A DNA stretch of 64,000 nt from JACKFB01 sp041389525 (GTDB lineage Bacteria > Myxococcota_A > UBA9042 > PHBI01 > JACKFB01). Below, piece after piece: positions 30,201 to 38,358 of the stretch. The position numbers were made by a program, and so were the translations under genes. Positions within the stretch are counted from its first letter, which is position 1. Every line of letters starts with the position of its first letter. The notes beneath the pieces are model-generated. The model was given only the letters and a program-made list of their open reading frames with translations, made no database searches and was not told the origin of the DNA. The stretch covers positions 1 to 64,000 of the forward strand of contig JAWKRR010000011.1 of NCBI GenBank assembly GCA_041389525.1, read 5' to 3'.

Positions 30201-33200
30201 GAAAGCGCTGGTGCACGCCGACAGCCACCCCTCGTGCTCGCAGCTATCGGCGGGCGCGTTCGGGCACTCGGTCGGCCAGCAGAGGTCCCAGACGCGCGTG
30301 GGTAGCGCGCAGGCGGCCGGGTCGCCGCCGAGGTCGAGGCACTGGGAGATCGTCGTCCCCGCCTGGGACAGCATGAACGCGCAGTTCTCGACGGCGGCGC
30401 CGAAGGGGGCGATGTCGTTGGCGTCCGGCCCGCAGCGGGGGCAGCACTGGCCTACGGGTCGGCAGGTGCCCTGGTCGGGCGACTCGCTGGCGGCTTTGCA
30501 CTCGAGCGCTGGCGGGCAGATGGCGCCAGGCTCGCAGAACTCCATGGGCTCGATGCAGACCGGGCAGCACTCGCCCTCGGGGACGTAGCTGCCGTTCACG
30601 CACTTGATGAGCGCGCAGTTCGCGTCTGAGCAATCGGGGCCCTGGGAGAGGACCACCGCGTCGAGCGCCGCGCTGCCGCGGGTGCCGTGGTAGGTGCCCA
30701 GGTCGAACTCGGGCTTCGTGGTCTGCACGTAGACGCTACCTGGAGGGGCGGCGAGGACGTCGCGCCACACGAGGCGGACGTGGGTGACCAGCGGATCGGG
30801 CGTCCCGGCGGGTCCGGGCGGCACGTAGCCGAAGCTCAGCCCGCCGTCGGCCGAGTAGTAAACATCGACGGATTCGGGGTCGATGTTCGACAAGCTGCCG
30901 GCGATGAAGGTGGTGCCGGGGGGGATCGCGTCTTCGAGGACGACGCCGTCGGCGGGAAAGTCGCCCGTGTTGTCGTAGGCGAGGGTGTAGAGCAGCAGGT
31001 CGCCGGCGTCGGCGAGGGCCGCGCCGCCGGTCGCGAGGTTCTGCACCGCCTTGGTGACGGTGGGGTTGCTGCGATAGACCGTGAGCGAGCAGCCGGCCTC
31101 GTTGTTGGTCAGCAGCTCCTCCTCGGGGTCGCCGGTCACCCAGTCGCTTCGGTAGTCCGTCGCGACCACGACGCTGTCGTGGAGCACGGTGCCGCTGGTG
31201 ACTTCGTCGCGGACCCGCGCGGTGACGGTCACGGCGGCCGAGTCGCCGGGGCGCAGCCCGAAGTTCCGGTACCACGCAGGCGCGCTCAGGTCGTCGGAGC
31301 CCATCAGCCAGCTGTCGCCGACGCGGGTCCAAGCGAGCGGCAGCGTCGTGGGCTGGCCGGTCAGGCCCACGGGGCTCGACGCGGCGCCGGTCCCGTCGAG
31401 GACGACGACCTGGGCGTCGTCGGCCGAGATCTCCTCCAAGCCAAGCGGCAGCAGCGCGCTCAGCACGACGCCGTGAGCGACCACGGTCCCCGAGTTGCGG
31501 ACCCGCGCGGTGAGCTGAACCAGCGTGCCCGGCTCGACGCCCGGGAAGGCGCCGAAGGGGTCGCAGATGGCGTCGGCGGCGAGGTCGATGCCGGGGACGC
31601 GCACCGTGTGGCAGGCGCCGTTGTTGGTCGTGTCGTCGTCCGCGGGTGCGGAGGCTCCCAGCATCGCGATGGAGGCGCAGTTCTCGAAGGCCGCGCCGGG
31701 CGTGGCGGGGAGGCCGGCCGGGTCGGTGAGGCGCGCCTGGATGCGCACCTCGCGCGGGCCGACCCACGCGCCGACGGTACCGGGCAAGAACGCGACGTGG
31801 GCGGCGGCCGGGGTCAGGGTCTGGGTCCAGCCGGTGGCGGCCGGGTTCGCGGGGTTCAGGGCCGGCGCGGGTCCGCCGGGCTGGCCGGCGTGTAGCCAGA
31901 CCGCCTCGCCGTGGTCGACGAGCGCGGCGGTCAACGTCATCTCGAGGACGCCGCCGGTCGCCGGCAAGGTGTCGATGATGGCGACCGCGGGCGCGGGCTC
32001 GGCCGTGGCGTTTCCGTAGGCGAGGGTCCAGGTCACGACCTCGCCGGGCTTGCGGACCGCCGGCCCCGTCTTCAGCACGTAGGGGTCGGGCAGCGGCGTG
32101 GTGACGGGCACCGAGGACTCGTTGGGGAAGGTCGCGTCCTCGCCCGTCGCGGTCTCGCCGGTGACCAGGTTGGTCAGGGTGGTGCCGGGTGCGACCGCGT
32201 CGCCCACGCGCGCCTTGTAGATGACCGAGACGAGGCCGGACTGGCCGGGCATCCAGCCGGGGGTCGCGGCGCCGCGGGTCAGGGCGTTGCCGGTGGCCGC
32301 GCTCCAGGTCAGCGTGCCGGACGCGAGGGCGGGCTCCTGCGCGGGCGACAGCGACCAGGGCGAGGGGCTGACGACCACGCTGCCCGGGACGTACGAGAGG
32401 CCGGCCGGCAAGAGGTCGGAGATGACGACGTCGGCCGCGTCGTGGCGGCCTTCGTTGGAGATGAGCAGGGTGTAGGTGACGACGTCGCCGGCTCGGGGCG
32501 CGGCGTTGTCGACGAGCTTTCGCACGAAGATGTCTGCGTTTTCGATGAGGGTGGTGCACTCGTCGAAGACCACGATCGAGTCGCCGGCGACGCCGGACGC
32601 GCTGCCCTCGACGCTGTTCTGGACGAAGCCGCCCGACGGCAGGTCGGAGGCGACGGCGACGGTGAGCAGGATGCTGCCGCCCTCGAGCGAGCCCAGGGTT
32701 CCGGGAGACCAGGTCAGCTTCTGGCCGCTGACGGCGGGCGCGACCGCCGGGCCGGGACCGTGGGCGTCGAGATAGGCGTCGTTCCACGTGTGAACGGCGC
32801 TCACCAGGCTGAGGCCGGCCGGCAGCGTGTCCACGAGGCTCGCGCCGAGGTCCACGTTGGCCGAGTCGTTCTCGTAGGTGATGACGTACGCGAAGGTCTC
32901 GCCGGCGCTGACCACCTCGGGGCAGGACTTCGTGATGTGCAGGCCGGGGTTGGGACCGACGGTGAAGCGGGTCTTGTTGCTGATGGACTGGGCCAGCCCG
33001 TCGGCGAACACCGCCCCCTGGTTGCTGAGCACGTCGCCTTGCGCCGTCGAGGTCACGCGCGCCTCGAAGGTCAGCGTGCGCGCGACGCCGGTGACGAACT
33101 GCGGCGGGGTGAGGCCGGCGTCGTCGATTCGGAAAGCCAGCCACGTGGTCTGCGCGCCAAAGGGCGAGACGACCCAGCCGTCGTTGTCGGTGTCGAAGGC

Positions 33201-35975
33201 GCGCACGAACTGGGCCTGGACCTGGGCGTCGTCCAGCGGCGCGGTGGGGCTCAGCGCGGCGGGCAGGCCGGCGCCACCGGTCAGGGCCTGCGCGTTGGAG
33301 AACCAGACCTCGCCGCCCGCGCCGGGCAGCGCCGCGCGAACGATCTCCGCGCCCGCGGGCAGGCGGTCGACAACCCAGGAGCGGGTCGACGGGGACACGC
33401 CGCTGTTGATGACGGCGAGCTCGTACGCGATGACCGTGCCCGTCGGGCCGACCGTCAGATCGTTGGACTTCACGACCTCCAGCGCCGGGGTGCCGGCGAT
33501 GGCGGTCTTCTCCGAGAGCAGCACCTGGAAGGGGCCGCAGATGTCGTCGGTGCCGGTGATGTTGACGCCCAGGCTCATGGACGCGCCGTCGAGCACGCCG
33601 GTGGGCACGCGCAGCTTCAGGGTGACGATGCGCGTCTGGTTCGGCGGCAGCGGCGCGGCGTAGTGGAGGTCCAGCGACGCGGGGAGGCCGTACGTCACCG
33701 TGGCGCCGGGGGCTGAGACGCTCTCGAGGGCGGCGTGAACGAGGACGCCGTTGGCCAGCACCTGGGGCAGCGCGATGGCCGCGTGCAGGTCCAGCGCCGT
33801 GTCCAGCGGGCCGCCGCCCGGCATCTGGTTTCGCAGGGCGAGGGTGTAGGTCACGGTCTCGCCGGAGACGACGGTGCTGGGCAGGTCGGACGCGGTGCTG
33901 AGGCTGAGGTTGGGGGACTCGGAGACGACGTTGACGTGCTCGACGTTGGTGGCAGCCAGGGGACCGCCGGCGATGGCCTCGGGGATGGCGGCGGTGAGCG
34001 GCGTGTACCCGAAGACGTAGAGGTGCCCGGTGTTCGCGACGGAGATGGGCGCGGTCGGGCAGGCGTCGATGGGCTCGTCGACGCGCACGAGGATCTCGGC
34101 CAGCACCGACGACGGCACCAGGGGATCGGGCAAATACGCTGATGCGAGCTCGGGAATTTGGAAGGCGACCCAGCGCACGGGCGGGCCGGACGCGGGCGGC
34201 GTGGGGCTCCAGCCGGCGCCAAGCGCGCCGGTCAGCGGGTCGAACTCGGGCGGTGTGGTGCCGGGCAGCGCCGTGTTGGTGTGATACCAGACGGTCCCCT
34301 CGGCGTTGGGCGGCAAGAGCGCTGCCTGAAAGGTCATGCCGTCGGGGACGCGGTCGATCAGGACGATGTCGTTGAGGCGCGAGACGCCGCCGTTGGAGAC
34401 GCGGAGGGCCCAGGACATCGACTCGCCGAACCCGACGCTGGCGCTGGCGTTGTCCTCGTTGGCGCTGACCTGGAGGCTGCCGCGGATGGAGTCGCCCTTG
34501 GCGAAGATGCCGTGCGGGTCGTCGGGGACGCCGACCGTGAAGGGCTTGCAGGCCGTGGCGCTCGCGCCCGATTGGCTGGCGAGCGACGAGACCAGGTGGG
34601 CGCAGCCGTCGAAGGTGTCGCCTGCGTTCAGCGGGCCGGCCGGGGCGCCCGCGGCGAGCTGGATTTGGTACGTGCGCGAGAAGGCCGCGCCCACGTTCAG
34701 GGTGCCGAGATTCCAGTACACAGACCGCGGCGGCACGACCACACCGCCCGGCAGGGTCACGCCGCTGGCGGTGAAGATGCCCCCGTGGCTGATCGATGTG
34801 ACTCCGGGCGGGTTCTGTGCGGGCGTGCCGCCGCCAGCCAACGTGTCGAGCAGGCCGCTAAGGTCGTCCCAGACCACCGCGCCGAAGTAGGTCTCGCCGC
34901 CCGACGAGGGCACAAACGGCCAGTTCCCGCCGGTGACCGACACGGCGAGCGTGGCGCCCGCGTTGGCGTAAAGCGTCCCGTCGATGAGGAAGGCGCCGCC
35001 GATGTCGCGCCGCAGCCACGGGTTGGGCGCGGAGACGACCGTGGTGCTCGCGGGACCTGCGCTCGCGGGCGTCGCGTTCAGCGCGCTGAGGCTGGCGGTG
35101 CCGCTGTACTGGGTCCCATGGAGCAACCCCATGCGCGTCCGGACGTTGTAAAGCAGCACGAAGGTCTCGCCGGCCTTCCGCGCGCCCAGATTCCAGACCA
35201 CCTTGTCGCCGCTCGGCGCCAGCTGCCCGCCCTGGCTCGCCGACACGAAGACCACGCTCTGGTCCTGCCCCTGCGGGTTGGCGGCCGCGGTCGGCAGCGG
35301 CGCCTCGACCACAAGCTGCGCCGCGTTGACGAAGGACACGGCCACGTTCAGCCGGTACGCGATGGACTCGCCCGCGGCGACGGTCGGCGGCGCGCTGAGG
35401 GCCACGGTCACCACGGAGCGCGGGGTCCACGTCACGCGGAGCCGCTCGAGCGTGGGCGAGAGGGCGCCGCGTTGCAGGCGGACCAGCATCTGCAGGGACT
35501 TCACGCTCGCGGGCACCGCCGAGAGGTTCGCCGCGCGGTCGAAGCCGGCAGCCGAGGTGGCCAGCAGCGGCATCGGAGCCGGCAGGGACGCGAGGGTCCC
35601 GGTGCCGCCGCCCGCGCCGTAGACGACGCCGGTCGCCGGGTTCAGCGCGTAGACCGACACGCCGGAGCCCGTCGGCGCCTGAAAGCCAAGAAACACCTGC
35701 CCCCACGACGAGAAGGAGGCGGGCGTGATGAGGGTGGTCGCGACGCGCCCGTCGTTGACGCCGTCCTGCAAGCGCACGGCCTGCCCGGGCGCGTCGTGGA
35801 CCACGCCGACGCTGACGCCCCCACTCGTCGCGATGCCGGTCGCGTCGACGTAGGCGTCGATCCATGTGCCCGCGTTGTCATCGGCCGAGGGCGCGCTCCA
35901 CGCGGGCGCGGCGATGGCCATCAACGCGGAGACGGCGGTGAGGAAGAAGGCGCGCAACAACGGGTGCTTGAACAT
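21291..35975 (-). CDS. Giant mosaic surface protein: DUF11/HAF/HYR passenger, internal MYXO-CTERM-like tag, OmpA-type barrel
   Basis: 4894 aa, one unbroken frame. Order from the N-terminus: a signal peptide (to about 27, AWSA); a long run of DUF11-type beta-sandwich repeats (to about 1775); a Cys-rich stretch with VWC-like clusters (about 1780-2085); HAF repeats (about 2180-2560); more DUF11 repeats (to about 3210); CDDGxxCT-type Cys repeats (about 3215-3460); HAF repeats again (to about 3868); three or so HYR domains (about 3870-4220); one TSP3 unit; the motif GGCGGG with Cys4274; a hydrophobic helix; MWRRR (4295); and a second signal-like helix ending AVRAQ. A beta-barrel-like region (about 4320-4595), five TSP3 repeats and an OmpA peptidoglycan-binding domain (GHTDSDG, SQRRAASVVAYL) finish it. 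The ATG has GGAG 6 bases upstream. Predicted outer-surface adhesin or scaffold with its own anchor. Confidence 0.9.
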   Translation of the reverse strand: MFKHPLLRAFFLTAVSALMAIAAPAWSAPSADDNAGTWIDAYVDATGIATSGGVSVGVVHDAPGQAVRLQDGVNDGRVATTLITPASFSSWGQVFLGFQAPTGSGVSVYALNPATGVVYGAGGGTGTLASLPAPMPLLATSAAGFDRAANLSAVPASVKSLQMLVRLQRGALSPTLERLRVTWTPRSVVTVALSAPPTVAAGESIAYRLNVAVSFVNAAQLVVEAPLPTAAANPQGQDQSVVFVSASQGGQLAPSGDKVVWNLGARKAGETFVLLYNVRTRMGLLHGTQYSGTASLSALNATPASAGPASTTVVSAPNPWLRRDIGGAFLIDGTLYANAGATLAVSVTGGNWPFVPSSGGETYFGAVVWDDLSGLLDTLAGGGTPAQNPPGVTSISHGGIFTASGVTLPGGVVVPPRSVYWNLGTLNVGAAFSRTYQIQLAAGAPAGPLNAGDTFDGCAHLVSSLASQSGASATACKPFTVGVPDDPHGIFAKGDSIRGSLQVSANEDNASASVGFGESMSWALRVSNGGVSRLNDIVLIDRVPDGMTFQAALLPPNAEGTVWYHTNTALPGTTPPEFDPLTGALGAGWSPTPPASGPPVRWVAFQIPELASAYLPDPLVPSSVLAEILVRVDEPIDACPTAPISVANTGHLYVFGYTPLTAAIPEAIAGGPLAATNVEHVNVVSESPNLSLSTASDLPSTVVSGETVTYTLALRNQMPGGGPLDTALDLHAAIALPQVLANGVLVHAALESVSAPGATVTYGLPASLDLHYAAPLPPNQTRIVTLKLRVPTGVLDGASMSLGVNITGTDDICGPFQVLLSEKTAIAGTPALEVVKSNDLTVGPTGTVIAYELAVINSGVSPSTRSWVVDRLPAGAEIVRAALPGAGGEVWFSNAQALTGGAGLPAALSPTAPLDDAQVQAQFVRAFDTDNDGWVVSPFGAQTTWLAFRIDDAGLTPPQFVTGVARTLTFEARVTSTAQGDVLSNQGAVFADGLAQSISNKTRFTVGPNPGLHITKSCPEVVSAGETFAYVITYENDSANVDLGASLVDTLPAGLSLVSAVHTWNDAYLDAHGPGPAVAPAVSGQKLTWSPGTLGSLEGGSILLTVAVASDLPSGGFVQNSVEGSASGVAGDSIVVFDECTTLIENADIFVRKLVDNAAPRAGDVVTYTLLISNEGRHDAADVVISDLLPAGLSYVPGSVVVSPSPWSLSPAQEPALASGTLTWSAATGNALTRGAATPGWMPGQSGLVSVIYKARVGDAVAPGTTLTNLVTGETATGEDATFPNESSVPVTTPLPDPYVLKTGPAVRKPGEVVTWTLAYGNATAEPAPAVAIIDTLPATGGVLEMTLTAALVDHGEAVWLHAGQPGGPAPALNPANPAATGWTQTLTPAAAHVAFLPGTVGAWVGPREVRIQARLTDPAGLPATPGAAFENCASIAMLGASAPADDDTTNNGACHTVRVPGIDLAADAICDPFGAFPGVEPGTLVQLTARVRNSGTVVAHGVVLSALLPLGLEEISADDAQVVVLDGTGAASSPVGLTGQPTTLPLAWTRVGDSWLMGSDDLSAPAWYRNFGLRPGDSAAVTVTARVRDEVTSGTVLHDSVVVATDYRSDWVTGDPEEELLTNNEAGCSLTVYRSNPTVTKAVQNLATGGAALADAGDLLLYTLAYDNTGDFPADGVVLEDAIPPGTTFIAGSLSNIDPESVDVYYSADGGLSFGYVPPGPAGTPDPLVTHVRLVWRDVLAAPPGSVYVQTTKPEFDLGTYHGTRGSAALDAVVLSQGPDCSDANCALIKCVNGSYVPEGECCPVCIEPMEFCEPGAICPPALECKAASESPDQGTCRPVGQCCPRCGPDANDIAPFGAAVENCAFMLSQAGTTISQCLDLGGDPAACALPTRVWDLCWPTECPNAPADSCEHEGWLSACTSAFGEATKRWSACLSAVGPNAVAVCDALKPRDSCGACQAQACEAFDADDPRLQGAGWLVYAECLYARGELAGALKSLVDVVSVESLQSLELSADACGACAPKIRCDETNLEDCEATADRSGPNYANCLKLLSLVDPGQATSLCQWLLPVPCARPASCFEAHYTSPPLPGGAAETVIQWIRAVIHDVTAVADGGITYSVLDAATGAPIPGYSGVVPDATGSVDLRDLDPTAYPRLQLRADFSADPSACSQDLGIIDIPSSCLAKIAILGGSVAYTNTSAISESGAIIGLSAPAFCPESPFLWTADSGMRELETLTSFSNQVIAVNGQGVVTGSVRTAGGLVEFAVWDATTQLVFTGPMLEGHTQSWGEDVNESGQIVGWSEGGGVPAHAFFYTADTGFIDIVQSVNTLRGTLFVNDGGLVAGSYGHPTGPAYPGQARGFTWQAPAGPFVEIPAASTDFLLVRALSPSGRVAGIVADAIGNVPRAFRYIPGGAVEELASPLFDGDLPSQTQALDINSSGLTVGGGVYGEFFRPIVWLPDGTPVLLEPPGAPRGNALAVNDAGVVLVETSGNGGPDQLWTWTAAVGFTEIPPPGPDYGVWAAGARSLNEAGQVALNWYRADESGGEGGMFWSDCTSGSTLALLDWSVFYRTDSSPFVSFQASVKDVCQTTIRNTADISTISPQISSDDDTSSAEIAVNTADLRVSVVPSVSAAQPNAPVTFTISWTNAGPGVARDVVLNYTVADELDDAGDYQVELGDLGPGETGTEVLNTSIDTDEPNLALAVVATLQSPTIDCAPDNDNAVGSVTTGAWPNVWVQKTGPATANAGGELTWTITYGNDGNAAAANVSLVDVLPGGVTVIDGAGGTLTDGNLGWTVGTLAPGASASVKVVAASPGCDAVGSGLTNAVEIATTSSELNVADNAASVDTALLRPTAELTVLIEPSRATAEPGDEVLWTAHFTNQGATSAFDAQLKVVPPVGATYLAGSGTPGVAQALDGSLNWALGLVPPGGSGSVVFSTVVTAGVGTSLTAQASVVAGSACPAADASAAVAVTAPGVHISKAASVGTLCPGANATVTWTLTVVNTAATAATNLVVSDLVPAGMAYVPGSISGPGASAVSAPTLRWTLPALPPGGGVTLSWIASVAAAAGPFATNDASASSSFGLTPSNVAVVALSCEPSLRLDKAWTAACGLVGDTVEVSLVVSNSRPKSATGVVVTDHVGVGLDFAASPTGVYFPGSRQVSWGPLTLAPFETRVLTWTATIASAAPAGTLLQDEATAAAPATLPVTSNLAGGVVLRCDDGNPCTTSSCQPGVGCVFSPVADGLFCDDGDACTKEDACKSGVCTGSDPVVCTAVDVCHAGGLCDPKTGTCSTVPAADGTACDDGNVCTTADACAAGSCAGGAPLDCTSGDPCQTGTCDPELGCATEPAADGTACEDANACTQADSCVAGACVGASPVVCVAKDACHVAGTCDPETGTCSDDAAPDGTACDDADACTVGDACLAGQCVSDTPFACESPGVCFEAGACNAATGACEPVPLAGDTPVLPTLAGLGTVGGPMSRALAANDAAVVVGVSSTAGGVEHAFRWTQGGGMVDLSMGASVLAARAFAVGGDGLAVGTRRMFGAQTMLVTWPPAPASAVELWSVDGLEDAAAQTLGPNALGDVVGVGVAGGTSGIYRWRQGDLTATLVPVGSGEPSVVALNDAGAWAGTRLQADGATHSFVVGATGTVTDLGDLGGDTTVVTGLDEAGRAVGWATTADGATHAFVWESGGIEDLGLFCVTPPAGVEVCGADTRALAVGDGLVAGTVGGFEGKTRAFIWTEADGYRLLDDLGGDLSEPRFIGAGGRVVGVATTAWGATHTVVWSADGALTDVGTATGDFAEPAAVGGEFVAGRTQTLAGLERAFLWSEGRGLEVLGTLGGGVAHATGVTSSGRVFGHSTTKAGETRAFLAALPGTACIACDVDTEPPVLACPVLAGSLECAEGGAAALLTSPSAYDVCGGPVSLVNDAPADLPLGITPVTWTASDQGGNEATCTVLVNVHDTVPPVITCPDPTTVASAVETCGQVVAVTGAATDACSGDAVKVISNAPAIFPLGTTEVTLTAIDGAGLQATCTTTVTVEDQTPLTLDCPDDFTVNLPDDSCEHVQTLTAAVVDQCKTEVDVVVDTKSFPVGQSAVSFSARDGETEVKCETVVTVNDVTPPVVLCNAPTGLTAGELPVTVRPSAVDACGAALSLADLGCSTAGSDGAPVDVSASCGVSDDGNGGVVIASVVGDPTTVTWTVVGTDGSGLETMVDCSVEVTGFTVAPGKPDRDDDGAPDEADNCVDVANADQLDIDGDGLGDACDPVDDGLRALGSGGCGGGPADSAPLWPLALLALAWMWRRRAAAAVGLALVVMLLAPASAVRAQGIPAQIFHPTPGGSVNYVTVQGAGVLPHLRLSVGAYLDYAFKPLVLRRITTGEEVELIRHQLTLNVQGAIGFFDRLELGVAMPMALFQSQGDNTASLSANNLDAPVLGDLRLYPKVRIIDGERVGLALVVPVTLPTGNEDNLQGNASVTVEPRLALEFNFTDRFRGAATVGYIIRKQQTLFNIDLGNELTVGAGLEYMLVPEKFALLAEVFGMVSADSDTTGQGEERPFEVELAGRFWPSPDHALTAGLGRGLTEGYGTPVIRAYLGYAYGPRAQSDRDGDGIVDGDDRCPDDPEDKDDFQDSDGCPDPDNDQDGILDNVDKCPNVPEDVDGFEDEDGCPDLDNDQDGLLDTDDRCPDVPEDKDGIEDEDGCPEDDMDHDGILDADDKCPRDPEDKDGFQDEDGCPDLDNDGDGVLDEDDDCPNDPTNQCRVRKTECSIIILDLVHFEYNKDIIKPVSFPVLDAVADVIRSNPALRLLEVQGHTDSDGTNAYNIDLSQRRAASVVAYLVSKGIENSRLKPKGYGEEVPVATNGNAAGRALNRRVEFIILDPASTEECLRKQKQMQREKGKLK
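21740..22190 (-). repeat. Five TSP3-type calcium-binding repeats before OmpA domain
   Basis: Each unit of about 36 residues follows DxDxDGIxDxxDxCPxxPEDxDGFxDxDGCPD. The Asp ladders bind calcium in thrombospondin type-3 repeats and make a stiff rod. They link the barrel-like region to the OmpA peptidoglycan-binding domain of the giant protein, as in many OmpA proteins of this bacterial group. Confidence 0.9.
23010..23160 (-). other. Internal MYXO-CTERM-like tag plus second signal-like helix in giant protein
   Basis: The segment reads GSGGCGGG (Cys codon 23154-23156), about 10 residues, a hydrophobic helix (PLWPLALLALAWMW), an RRR cluster, then a second hydrophobic helix ending in a signal-peptidase-like AxA (ASAVRAQ). 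MYXO-CTERM tags normally end a protein; here about 620 residues follow. It marks the border between passenger and barrel. Confidence 0.75.
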
Positions 35976-36233
35976 CACGTGCTCCGGGCAATGCCGAGGC
36001 CCGAGGGAGACGACGTGAACCCACGCGCGCGTCGGTGATCCCGACCAGCGTGCCCTCCCGCGTCGTGGCTGCCCCTCGCCCGACACGATCACTCATCCGA
36101 CGCGGTGCGCGGCGGGTCAAGCGCTACGGCGCCGACCGCCCGATTCGCCCGCTGCTCACTGGCTGTTCAGCGCAGTGGCAAATCGCCCCAGCCGCCCCAG
36201 CGCGCCCGAGCACCGATCTGCCGCTCACGCCCG

Positions 36234-37667
36234 TCAGAACGGATAGCGGGCGCAGAGTGCCGGGGCGCAAGTACCTGAGTCGTAGGGGGACTCGCAGCTC
36301 AATCCGCCCTCGCACTCATCGAGGAAGCAGGCGTCGCCCTCGCCGGGCTGGGCGACGCAGCGAAACTTCAGGGTGTCGTCGGGCACGCACGAGCCGGCCG
36401 GGCCGCACTCGTTGCCGTTCGCGCAGGGGGCCCCAGGGCTGTAGAACGCGCGGCACTTGTTCGTGTTGAAGTCGCAGAAGAGCCCGTCTTCGCAGGTGTC
36501 GTCGAGCTGGCAGGGCTGGCCCGCGCCGACCCGCGGGGCGCAGATGGCCTCGGGGCTGGCGACCTTGCAGCCGAGGCCGTCCGCGCAGCGAATCACGCCG
36601 ACCGCGCAGCCCTGACCGTCGGTCGGCGGCGGGCCGCAGGTCCCTCCGACGCAGGCGAGGCCGGTGTCGCAGACGAAGGGCCCGCCCTCGGCCAGCGCGC
36701 AGCCCTCGCCCGACTTGGGGATCGGTCGGCACAGCCCCTCGAAGGGGTTCGGGCCGGGGCCGCCCTTGCCTGAGAACGCGCAGGCCAGCCCGACCGCGCA
36801 GGCCACGCCGTTGCCGCACGTCTCGTCGAGGCCGGGGGCTGGCTTACAAGCGTTCGCCTCGCAGAAGTTCCCCGCACCACACTCCGCGTCGCCGTTGCAG
36901 CCGGCCCCAGCCTTGGGCGCCCGACACACGCGGCGCGACGACGCCAGACACTGCACCTCCCCGCCGCAGCCGGCCGGATTCGCGCAGGTTTTTCCTCGGT
37001 CGGCGAGGTCCGGCGCCGCGCACTTCCCCTCAGCGCACACCAGGATGGACGCGCAGTCGCCAGGGACCTCGCAGGCGGCCCCGACGTCGCCGGGCACCAT
37101 GCACAGGCCGTCGCGCGAGCAGCGCAGACCGGCCGCGCAGAGCTCGTCGGCGCACGCTCTCCCCTCGCCCGGAAAGCCCGAGACGCCAGCCGGAACCACC
37201 AGCGGGCAGCGCACGAAGAAGGTCTCGTCAGGCGAAACACAAGCCGCGAGCGCCTCATCCAACGCGGTCGCGCAGCCGCCGGGCAACTCGCCCGCCACCG
37301 CCAACACGCCGGCCTCCACGCCCGGCCCGAATCGCAGCAGCTCGGCCCGGCAGCCCGCCAGCACGCGAGTCTCACAATCCCGAGGCGCCGCCTCGTCAAA
37401 TCCCGGGACGTCGGAGCAGCCGCAGGCGGCGGCCGCAGCACAGGTGCGGGCGGTCAAGACCGGGCACCAGCTATCGGCCAAGCGCACCAAGGCCTCGGGC
37501 GCCTCCGTGACCTCGCCGACGGCATCGCCGGCCACATCGCCCGCGGCGTCAGCGCCGGAGTCCGCGGCCGTGTCCGCGCCACCTCCGGACCCGCCCCCAC
37601 CACAGGCCGCGCCAACCCCAACAGCCATCAGCGCGACCGCACCAACCGCCAAGCTCAAGCGAGACAA
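36234..37667 (-). CDS. Cys-rich lipoprotein with Dickkopf-like cysteine repeats
   Basis: 477 aa. The signal peptide ends at GVGAAC (lipobox Cys22) followed by Gly-rich and Ala/Asp/Val-rich tethers (to about 60). The rest holds dozens of cysteines in short modules (GxxCxxxxxCxxGLxCxxxxC), similar to the Dickkopf N-terminal Cys-rich and other disulfide-rich repeats common in myxobacterial secreted proteins. A rigid extracellular domain, perhaps for binding or adhesion, is likely; no enzyme motif is visible. The start is a TTG at 37667 with GGGGGTG upstream, the only start that keeps the full signal peptide. It lies 258 bases upstream of the giant gene, in the same direction, so co-function at the surface is plausible. 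Confidence 0.82.
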   Translation of the reverse strand: MSRLSLAVGAVALMAVGVGAACGGGGSGGGADTAADSGADAAGDVAGDAVGEVTEAPEALVRLADSWCPVLTARTCAAAAACGCSDVPGFDEAAPRDCETRVLAGCRAELLRFGPGVEAGVLAVAGELPGGCATALDEALAACVSPDETFFVRCPLVVPAGVSGFPGEGRACADELCAAGLRCSRDGLCMVPGDVGAACEVPGDCASILVCAEGKCAAPDLADRGKTCANPAGCGGEVQCLASSRRVCRAPKAGAGCNGDAECGAGNFCEANACKPAPGLDETCGNGVACAVGLACAFSGKGGPGPNPFEGLCRPIPKSGEGCALAEGGPFVCDTGLACVGGTCGPPPTDGQGCAVGVIRCADGLGCKVASPEAICAPRVGAGQPCQLDDTCEDGLFCDFNTNKCRAFYSPGAPCANGNECGPAGSCVPDDTLKFRCVAQPGEGDACFLDECEGGLSCESPYDSGTCAPALCARYPF

Positions 37668-37768
37668 GGTTCACCCCCAGCACACAGCCCGAAACACGTT
37701 GAAATCCGCGGGGTCAGGCGCGACCGCGGCCGAGTCCCGCCCTGCCCGACTCGGTGGCGACCGCCCGC

Positions 37769-38281
37769 TCAGCGCCCTCGATAGCCCGCGTAAAGCTCGC
37801 GCGGCCAGTAGCGCACCGGCTCGACGTCGTCGGCCTCGATAAGCTCGCTCTTGATGCGCGCGTAGTCATAGCAGTTGAGCTCGTACTGGTTCCCCCACGG
37901 GTCGGCCAGGTTGTAGGCCCAGCACATGTCGAAGTCGACGATGTCGTCGATCTCGAGCGGGGTGCCCGACGGCCCGGCAATCGCACCGGGCAGCGAGCGA
38001 GCAAACGCCATGAACTCCTCGGCGTCCAGGCTAAAGGCGACCCCGGTCTGCTGCGGGATCATCGGATGCCCCTCGGTCGCCTCAAAGAGCGCGAGCATCG
38101 TCCGCCCACCATCGGCCGAGATCTGCAGCGGCCCGCCCTCGAAGCCCTTCGCCCAAAAGTCGAACCGCTCGACCGCCTCGAACCCCAGGTGCTCGGCGTA
38201 CCAACGAGCCGCCGCCTCCCGGTTCGGCACCCGGATGTGAACGTGGTCCAGCCGACCCATCCGGAATTTCGCTCCGCTCAT
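37769..38281 (-). CDS. VOC (glyoxalase/bleomycin resistance/dioxygenase) superfamily protein
   Basis: A 170-aa cytoplasmic protein. The first beta-alpha-beta-beta-beta module begins LDHVHIRVPNREAAARWYAE with the metal-ligand-type His. The second half includes GVAFSLDAEEF and ends DPWGNQYELNCYDY with the metal-ligand-type Glu. Length and layout fit a single-chain VOC enzyme with two modules, such as a glyoxalase I-like or extradiol dioxygenase-like protein. The substrate cannot be assigned. ATG at 38281 with GAGG upstream. It stands 100 bases downstream of no related gene. Confidence 0.87.
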   Translation of the reverse strand: MSGAKFRMGRLDHVHIRVPNREAAARWYAEHLGFEAVERFDFWAKGFEGGPLQISADGGRTMLALFEATEGHPMIPQQTGVAFSLDAEEFMAFARSLPGAIAGPSGTPLEIDDIVDFDMCWAYNLADPWGNQYELNCYDYARIKSELIEADDVEPVRYWPRELYAGYRGR

Positions 38282-38358
38282 CGCGCCACGCCTCGCTTTC
38301 GTAGACAGGCCCTCATCCTACGCAGGCGCCGCAGACGCGTCGAGGCGCCGGACCGGCC

